In this document: positions 58,680 through 64,000 of the stretch, piece by piece | Layout: every line of letters starts with the position of its first letter | How positions within the stretch are numbered: position 1 is the first letter of the stretch | NCBI GenBank assembly: GCA_020073645.1 | Contig: JAIQET010000006.1 | Span: forward strand, 62,001-126,000 | Origin: Terriglobia bacterium | GTDB lineage: Bacteria; Acidobacteriota; Terriglobia; Terriglobales; Acidobacteriaceae | Reading direction: 5' to 3' | DNA: 64,000 nt | Notes under the pieces: generated by a model | Seen by the model: the letters and a program-made list of their open reading frames with translations, nothing else | Told to the model about the DNA's origin: nothing | Databases searched by the model: none | Made by a program: the position numbers and the translations under genes

Positions 58680-58732
58680 AGGTCTCAGGTGTCAGGGATT
58701 TCCTGAGACCTTACACCCGAGACCTGACACCT
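58680..58732. repeat. Heptamer inverted repeat (AGGTCTC type)
   Basis: Left arm AGGTCTC, AGGTGTC, AGG (58680-58696); right arm GAGACCT, TACACCC, GAGACCT, GACACCT (58705-58732). The arms can pair with a short loop. It fills the rimP-nusA gap. Confidence 0.85.
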
Positions 58733-58736
58733 GCTT

Positions 58737-59234
58737 CTAAATTTCCGGCACCAGGTTCGCCTTCTCTACGTTCGCCAACTCGATTTCCAGCTTCTCCGGT
58801 GCGTCGTCGCCCTTGGGGCGGAATTTCTTCCGGGCTGCGCTCACGTCCAGCGTCAGCCGCCCTTCCTGAAAACCTTCCAGTCGCCCTTCAAAATATCGGT
58901 TGCCATTCACCGGTTGGCGCGTGGTCAGCTTGACCCGGCTCCCGGTGAATCGCTGGTAATCCGCCGAACGCACCAGCTTGCGATCCAGTCCCGGAGAGGA
59001 AACCTCCAGGGTGTACGAACCGCCTGGAATTACATCTTCCACATCCAGGATCGTGCCCACTTCGCGGCTCAGGTTGGCGCAATCCTCGTGCGTCACCCCA
59101 CTGGGCCTATCGATGACGATGCGGAGCATGCGGGCTTTGCCTCCGCCGCGCAACTCCACCTCTACCACCTCTAGGCCGCTGGAGGCCGCCACACGCGCCG
59201 CGATCTCGCGCACCTGATCAATCTCAAATGCCAT
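58737..59234 (-). CDS. rimP: Ribosome maturation factor RimP
   Basis: About 165 residues from the ATG at 59234 (MAFEIDQVREIAARVAASSG). The N-terminal domain has VVEVELRGGGKARMLRIVID and CANLSREVGTILDVEDVI, followed by YTLEVSSPGLDRKL, the strongest RimP signature, and an SH3-like C-terminal domain. RimP acts in 30S assembly and heads the nusA-infB transcript in many bacteria. The longer open frame upstream has no family sequence. Confidence 0.95.
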   Translation of the reverse strand: MAFEIDQVREIAARVAASSGLEVVEVELRGGGKARMLRIVIDRPSGVTHEDCANLSREVGTILDVEDVIPGGSYTLEVSSPGLDRKLVRSADYQRFTGSRVKLTTRQPVNGNRYFEGRLEGFQEGRLTLDVSAARKKFRPKGDDAPEKLEIELANVEKANLVPEI

Positions 59235-59412
59235 GTAACCAGTAACTTGCAGGCCTGCCCCGCGCCCGCAATCAGCCCCAAAAACGGCCGAAACTAAAAA
59301 GTGGGCTTGCGCCCACTGGTGTGCTTCGCCAATTGCTGGTACTACACAACAGTTTCCAGGCACCAATATACGCCGCTAGGCAGCAAAAGACAAACTGATG
59401 GCGCTGCAAAGG

Positions 59413-59418
59413 TATAAT
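59413..59418 (+). promoter_or_regulatory. Putative -10 box (TATAAT)
   Basis: A perfect TATAAT 24 bp before the ATG at 59442, with GGAGGGG as ribosome-binding site in between. No clear -35 box. Confidence 0.4.
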
Positions 59419-59441
59419 CCTGCATCTACGGAGGGGTACCT

Positions 59442-61241
59442 ATGCGCATCCGTTTCCTGCCTTCGGCCTTGGCCCTCTCGCTGCTTGTTTCGCCCGGCCT
59501 GTTTGGACAGCGGACCGGCGGAGGTGGGCGAACCGCTGGGCCCGCAAGCAAGCCCGGCGGACCGGGTGTGGTGTCGAACCCTACCTACGGGCGGACTTCA
59601 GTCCCCCCCAACCCCCAAGTCCACCACGCGAGCGACGAGAGTGCGATCGAGTTCCGCTCCGAGACCGTCCTCGTGCAGGTGCCAGTCGTCGTGACCGATA
59701 AGGCGGGTAATCACGTTGCAGGCCTAAGTCGCACCGACTTCGAGGTACTCGAAAACGGCAAGACGCAGAAGATCGCCAGTTTTGAAGCTATCGAGGCCAG
59801 TCATGCACCTCTGGCGTCGGTTTCCGTGCCGGGCAAGGGCGAATTCAGCAACCTCGGCGGCAATGCAGAAGCCCCACGCACCGTGACCATCATTGCGCTG
59901 GATACCATCAATACTCCCTTCCTCGACCAGGCCTATGGTCGCAAACAGTTGGTTAAGTTTTTGGCCGAGACCGTAGACTCTGGCCAGATTCTCTCCCTGG
60001 TATCCATCGGAAGCCGTGGAACCAAGGTCATCCATGGCCTAACCTCAGACCCGGCCGAACTCATTCAGGCGCTGAAGAAAGTTAATGGGGAGCTGCCGGG
60101 GCTGCAAGGAGTGGATATCGACACCCAAGCAGCCGCTGCGCTGGGTACCGACCTTCCCGGCACCGCGAACTCTGGGTTTTCTCCCGGCAGCACCGAGGTC
60201 AATCTGGAAGATTTCGTCATTAACGGTGACGCCACGATTGCGCGCATGCAGCAGGACCGCGCCATCGAGGCCACTATGCGCGCCTTTCTCGATATCGCCT
60301 GGTCGGTCTCGGGCATACCTGGCAAGAAAGCTGTGCTCTGGGCCACGGCAGGTTTTCCCTTCTTCCTGGACGGTCCAGCGGCGGTCCCTGGCGGGTATCT
60401 TTCGGTCCTCTATGAGCGAACCATGCAAGCGCTCAACGACGCCGAAATCTCGGTCTATCCCGTGGACGTTCGCGGCCTAGTGAATTTCTCCCCCAGTGCG
60501 GATGCCAGCCGGAGCGGCGGCGCCAAGGGCGGCAGCGCCTTTGCCCAGAGTCTCGCGGCTCGAAGCTGGCTGCAGACTTCCACTCTGGACGCTCTCAAAG
60601 ACTTCGCTGCCATGACCGGCGGACGAGCCTTTTACAATACCAACGACTTGGCGGCAAGTTTTCGCCGCGCTGCCGAGGATAGTTCCTCCTATTACCTGCT
60701 GGGTTATTACCTCGATACCAAGAACACCAAGCCGGGGTGGCGGCAACTGAAAGTCAAAGTGCACCAGCCGGGCACTGAGGTGCGCGCACGTAGCGGGTTC
60801 CTGGTGACCAATGCCACGGTCAACCCCGAACTGAGTTTGAAAACCGACATCGGCTTCGCTCTCACTTCTCCCTTCGACAGCACTGGCATTCCTCTCACCG
60901 TGCGTTGGAGAGGCATGACCAGCGACGGCGGCAAAAAGAAGGTCCAGTTTGGCCTGCACGTGGCCCCCGAGGGTGTCACCCTGGAAGGAACCAGAAATCA
61001 GTTGAATATGGAGATCGCCGTGGTCGCCGTGACGCAAAAAAGCGGTGCGCAGGCGGACAGCTTCGGACAAACAATCAAGGCGGAACCCAGCCAGGAGACC
61101 GTCGCCAAGCTCAAGGCCGAGGGACTCGCCTACAACAACAACCTGGAGCTCCCTCCTGGCCAATACACAGTGCGCTTTGTGGTCCGTGACAACCTGACCG
61201 GCAAGTTGGGCAGCGTATCAGCGCCACTGACGGTGGACTGA
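59442..61241 (+). CDS. Acidobacterial VWFA-related domain protein
   Basis: A 599-residue secreted protein with a signal peptide (MRIRFLPSALALSLLVSPGL). The VWFA-related domain begins VQVPVVVTDKAGNHVAGLSR and DFEVLENGKTQKIASFEAIE. VTIIALDTINTPFLDQAYG takes the place of the MIDAS strand, followed by LVSIGSRGTKVIHGLTSDP, then FLDIAWSVSGIPGKKAVLW and YYLLGYYLDTKNTKPGWRQL. These proteins are strongly expanded in Acidobacteriota; their job outside the cell is unknown. It converges on a paralogue at 61314-63068. Confidence 0.88.
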   Translation: MRIRFLPSALALSLLVSPGLFGQRTGGGGRTAGPASKPGGPGVVSNPTYGRTSVPPNPQVHHASDESAIEFRSETVLVQVPVVVTDKAGNHVAGLSRTDFEVLENGKTQKIASFEAIEASHAPLASVSVPGKGEFSNLGGNAEAPRTVTIIALDTINTPFLDQAYGRKQLVKFLAETVDSGQILSLVSIGSRGTKVIHGLTSDPAELIQALKKVNGELPGLQGVDIDTQAAAALGTDLPGTANSGFSPGSTEVNLEDFVINGDATIARMQQDRAIEATMRAFLDIAWSVSGIPGKKAVLWATAGFPFFLDGPAAVPGGYLSVLYERTMQALNDAEISVYPVDVRGLVNFSPSADASRSGGAKGGSAFAQSLAARSWLQTSTLDALKDFAAMTGGRAFYNTNDLAASFRRAAEDSSSYYLLGYYLDTKNTKPGWRQLKVKVHQPGTEVRARSGFLVTNATVNPELSLKTDIGFALTSPFDSTGIPLTVRWRGMTSDGGKKKVQFGLHVAPEGVTLEGTRNQLNMEIAVVAVTQKSGAQADSFGQTIKAEPSQETVAKLKAEGLAYNNNLELPPGQYTVRFVVRDNLTGKLGSVSAPLTVD

Positions 61242-61313
61242 CCTGGAGAGGCACCCCTCGTTCCTCCCCGGCCGTCGCGGTTGCATCCTGCCGCCCGGCT
61301 TCCCCTCCGCCAT

Positions 61314-63068
61314 TTAGGGCATGGCAGCGTTGATCGTGCCCACCATTCCCGTGCTGAGGTCTTGCACCGCCAGTCGTAACTGGTTCTTGCCAGGTTGCGG
61401 ATTCAGGTCCATGTGGAGCAGAATGCCGTGCTGTAGAATCTGCTGATAGACATCTTCCTTGAAGACCTGGTCTACCTTCTGGCTCGCGTTATCGAGCATC
61501 TTCCCTTCCGGCGAAAACACCGCAGCATAGACCGCAAGGTTCAGTTTCTTGCCTCCGGAGGAATCCGTCGCACTGACCGTTTTCGGGTCCACCAGGAAAC
61601 TAACCCCTACCTTGCCTTGGTCTGTCTTCTTGACCTGAGCGCTGAAGCTCACCTGGGTGTCAGGCGCCATGTCGTGCAACGCGTCCGCAACCTCCTGCTC
61701 CGGCTTCCTGCCATTGACTTGTGAGGGATCGACCGCAAAATACCCCCGCCGATGCCGCACTTCCGTCCCGTCCCGATCCACCTTCACCTTGATCGAACGA
61801 TATTTGCCATCCCACTTTTTGTCTTCCGGGTAGTAGCCGAGGGTGTACGAGGCGGAGTCGTCAGCCATCGCCAACCCGACTCCTACGCTGATTTCGTTCT
61901 GGTTGACGTATGCCTTGCCGCCGGTTTCGGCCGCGATCTCTCGCATTGTCTCCTGGCTGGCCGCCGCATCGGACATTCTTGCAATTGCCCGGCCTGAGGA
62001 ATCGACGGCCTGGCGATTGTCGGCGTCCTCGGGGAGAAACTCCATGCCGCTCATCAAACCGCGCACATCCACTGGATAAATAGCCACCTGCGCGCTGGCC
62101 AACTCGGCCGCAACTTGGCGAATTTCTTCACTGTGCGACTGCCTCCCGGTTGCGGCAATGGATCCGGAAGCGGTGGCACCAACGCTCTTCTGTTTCACGC
62201 TGGGCAGAGACTCCATCAACTCCGCTTCGCTCAAACTGCGATCTTCCGGGATAAGTTCGAAGGGGAATGCCGCGGTTAACCACACCACACTCTTCCGCCC
62301 CGGGATTCCCGCGAGCATGCGCGCCATGCTACGCAGGGCGATAAGGGTCACCTCCACACGCCGATCTAGTTGGTAGCCAACTTGTATTGCCTGAAAAGCG
62401 CTGATCTCGCTTTGTGCGAACTCCAGCATCGCTAATCCACCGGCGCTCAAATCCGTCGACCCAAGCGCGGCGCTGACGGGCGCAACAACACCAGCCTTGA
62501 ACTGCTGTTCCTGCGGCGTGTACTTCTCCAGGGCGGTGATGAGGACTTGCGGATCCGTGGTGAAGTCCTGCAGAACGCGGAGCGAGTTGGTCAATGCGAA
62601 CACTCCCATCCGTTGTCCCGGCTTCATTTGCTGTTTAACGTACTTCAGCATCTGCAGGCGCGCGTAGGCCTGGTCGCGGAACGGCGTATTCACCGCGTCG
62701 ATCAACAAGACCGTGACCGGGCCACCCGGCGACCGAAACTCGGGTTTGTTCGAATAGATACCCGGCCCCAGCTCCGGCGGAGAGTTCTGTTTCTGCGCTT
62801 CCTCGGGGGTAGTGAAGAAGGCAATCTTCTGGGCCTTCCCCTTCTCCTGCACCGTGAAATCCGCCGCCTTAAGTCCGGAAACCGGCTTGCCCTGCTTGTC
62901 AGTAACTACGACGTCCACCAGCACCACACGGGTGTTGACGCGGATGGTGGGCGGAGGGGGTTCCTGCGAGCCGCCTTGCTGGGCCTGCACAGGCACCCAA
63001 GTCGTGCTTGCGAGCAATCCAGCCACGGCTAACCGCGCACAATATCTGTTCACGAAATCGGGGCACAT
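61314..63068 (-). CDS. Acidobacterial VWFA-related domain protein, paralogue
   Basis: About 584 residues from the ATG at 63068 (MCPDFVNRYCARLAVAGLLA, a signal peptide). It has the same domain plan as its convergent neighbour: VVLVDVVVTDKQGKPVSGLK, DFTVQEKGKAQKIAFFTTPE, LLIDAVNTPFRDQAYARLQM, MLAGIPGRKSVVWLTAAFPF and SYTLGYYPEDKKWDGKYRSI. The two are diverged, so the duplication is old. The 72-bp gap between their stops shows no terminator hairpin that I can recognise. Confidence 0.88.
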   Translation of the reverse strand: MCPDFVNRYCARLAVAGLLASTTWVPVQAQQGGSQEPPPPTIRVNTRVVLVDVVVTDKQGKPVSGLKAADFTVQEKGKAQKIAFFTTPEEAQKQNSPPELGPGIYSNKPEFRSPGGPVTVLLIDAVNTPFRDQAYARLQMLKYVKQQMKPGQRMGVFALTNSLRVLQDFTTDPQVLITALEKYTPQEQQFKAGVVAPVSAALGSTDLSAGGLAMLEFAQSEISAFQAIQVGYQLDRRVEVTLIALRSMARMLAGIPGRKSVVWLTAAFPFELIPEDRSLSEAELMESLPSVKQKSVGATASGSIAATGRQSHSEEIRQVAAELASAQVAIYPVDVRGLMSGMEFLPEDADNRQAVDSSGRAIARMSDAAASQETMREIAAETGGKAYVNQNEISVGVGLAMADDSASYTLGYYPEDKKWDGKYRSIKVKVDRDGTEVRHRRGYFAVDPSQVNGRKPEQEVADALHDMAPDTQVSFSAQVKKTDQGKVGVSFLVDPKTVSATDSSGGKKLNLAVYAAVFSPEGKMLDNASQKVDQVFKEDVYQQILQHGILLHMDLNPQPGKNQLRLAVQDLSTGMVGTINAAMP

Positions 63069-63189
63069 GACAACATCCACCTCTTTTCTGGGGCACATTA
63101 GTCTTTTTCTCGCGGTTGCGCAACCCCATTTGCTTGAAGTCGCATAGCTCTCTAGAATAGGGGTTTATCTTCTCCCTCGAGAAAACTTT

Positions 63190-64000
63190 ATGATTCACTT
63201 CCCCGTTCCTGAGGCCCTCACCTTCGACGATGTGTTGCTGCTCCCTGCCCGCTCCGACGTAATCCCGGCGCTGGCCAACACCCAGACGCAGCTCACGCGC
63301 AACATTCGCCTGAACATTCCCATCATCAGTGCGGCCATGGACACGGTCACCGAGTCGCACATGGCCATCGGGCTTGCCCAGCAGGGCGGCATCGGCATCA
63401 TCCACCGCAACCTGTCTATCGAGCAGCAGGCCAATGAAGTGGACAAGGTCAAGCGCTCGGAGAGCGGCATGATCGTGGACCCGGTGACCATGGCGCCCGA
63501 CGCCAAAGTGTCTGACGCGCTCGAGGTCATGCGTAAATACAAAATCTCCGGCGTGCCGATCACCAAGAACAAGAAGCTCGTCGGCATCCTCACCAACCGC
63601 GATCTGCGCTTCGAAACCCGCTTCGATATTCCCATCAGTAAGGTGATGACCAAAGAGAACCTGATTACCGTTCCGGTCGGCACCACGCTCGAGGAAGCGG
63701 AAAAAATTCTGCACGAGCATCGCGTGGAGAAACTGCTGGTGGTGGACGCCAACTACAACCTCAAAGGCCTGATTACAGTCAAAGATATCCAGAAAAAACT
63801 GAAGTATCCCAACGCCGCCAAAGATTCGCATGGTCGCCTGCGCGTAGGCGCAGCCATCGGCGCTACCGGGGACTTCCTGGAGCGCGCTCAGGAACTGGTC
63901 AAGTGCAAGGTGGACGTGCTGGCCATCGACAGCGCCCACGGCCACTCTACTCGCGTGCTGGAAGCTCTCAAGATCGTCAAGTCCAAACTGCCGGAAGTGG
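63190..64000 (+). CDS. guaB: IMP dehydrogenase, N-terminal part
   Basis: The ATG at 63190 opens a frame that is still open at the window edge: 270 codons. The start [20 protein letters not shown] and [20 protein letters not shown] are diagnostic. A pair of CBS domains follows ([40 protein letters not shown]). The catalytic Cys loop lies beyond the window. GuaB makes XMP from IMP, the committed step to GTP. Confidence 0.97.
   Translation, partial: MIHFPVPEALTFDDVLLLPARSDVIPALANTQTQLTRNIRLNIPIISAAMDTVTESHMAIGLAQQGGIGIIHRNLSIEQQANEVDKVKRSESGMIVDPVTMAPDAKVSDALEVMRKYKISGVPITKNKKLVGILTNRDLRFETRFDIPISKVMTKENLITVPVGTTLEEAEKILHEHRVEKLLVVDANYNLKGLITVKDIQKKLKYPNAAKDSHGRLRVGAAIGATGDFLERAQELVKCKVDVLAIDSAHGHSTRVLEALKIVKSKLPEV

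Noticed and set aside
1..64000. tRNA and rRNA genes
   Set aside because: The gaps were read for cloverleaf-like or rRNA sequence by eye and none was found; a tRNAscan-SE or Infernal run would settle it.

Overview
The window looks like chromosome of an Acidobacteriota bacterium, probably class Terriglobia. The basis is two secreted proteins with the acidobacterial VWFA-related domain, a pair of DUF507 genes, many small acidobacterial hypothetical genes, high-G+C codon use and a Gram-negative LPS export locus. This is inferred from gene content; no rRNA or tRNA gene was recognised.

Layout. 1-6974: cell-envelope and signalling genes (TonB-like protein, class III cyclase-like protein, TPR protein, YihY/BrkB membrane protein). 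7128-7702: a cold-shock gene with a long structured leader. 7804-16323: metalloprotease-like TPR protein, queG, a gltD-type oxidoreductase, a four-helix-bundle (S23-type) gene inside an inverted-repeat element, a DUF507 pair and recJ. 16573-20657: a visibly less G+C-rich island with tcmP, its DUF5131 partner, a small unknown gene and a 476-aa protein ending in a deoxyribosyltransferase/TIR-like fold. 21378-27008: the conserved lptC/A-lptB-rpoN-hpf block. 27169-35083: a head-to-head pair of truncated genes, a cupin, a substrate-binding protein, a creatininase-family enzyme and a giant Ig-repeat protein. 35164-35821: a GIY-YIG gene inside an inverted-repeat element plus a non-coding relative. 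35834-48461: peptidases, transporters, comF, yggS, yggU and an AlkD-like gene. 48462-59234: envelope genes, then the translation block rimP-nusA-infB-ylxP-rbfA-nrnA on the minus strand. 59442-64000: two convergent VWFA-related proteins and the start of guaB.

The most unusual feature is the intergenic DNA. At about 18 places the gaps hold arrays of 7-bp units. The unit differs from locus to locus (for example GGTACTC, AGCACTC, GGTCGTT, TTGTTGA, GGTAGCT, AGGTCTC) but the 7-bp phase is kept, and most loci have two arms that are reverse complements around a short core. Units often supply the stop codon of the gene before, or directly touch the start codon of the gene after. One pair of such arms (33 of 35 bp matching) encloses the four-helix-bundle gene, an architecture like the S23-coding intervening sequences of 23S rRNA, but here at the 3' end of a protein gene. 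A second palindromic family (GGCGTCATCC termini with an internal hairpin) occurs about nine times. One copy encloses the GIY-YIG gene, and several others sit nested between heptamer arms. My working hypothesis is two families of small elements, each with an ORF-bearing member and many ORF-less derivatives.
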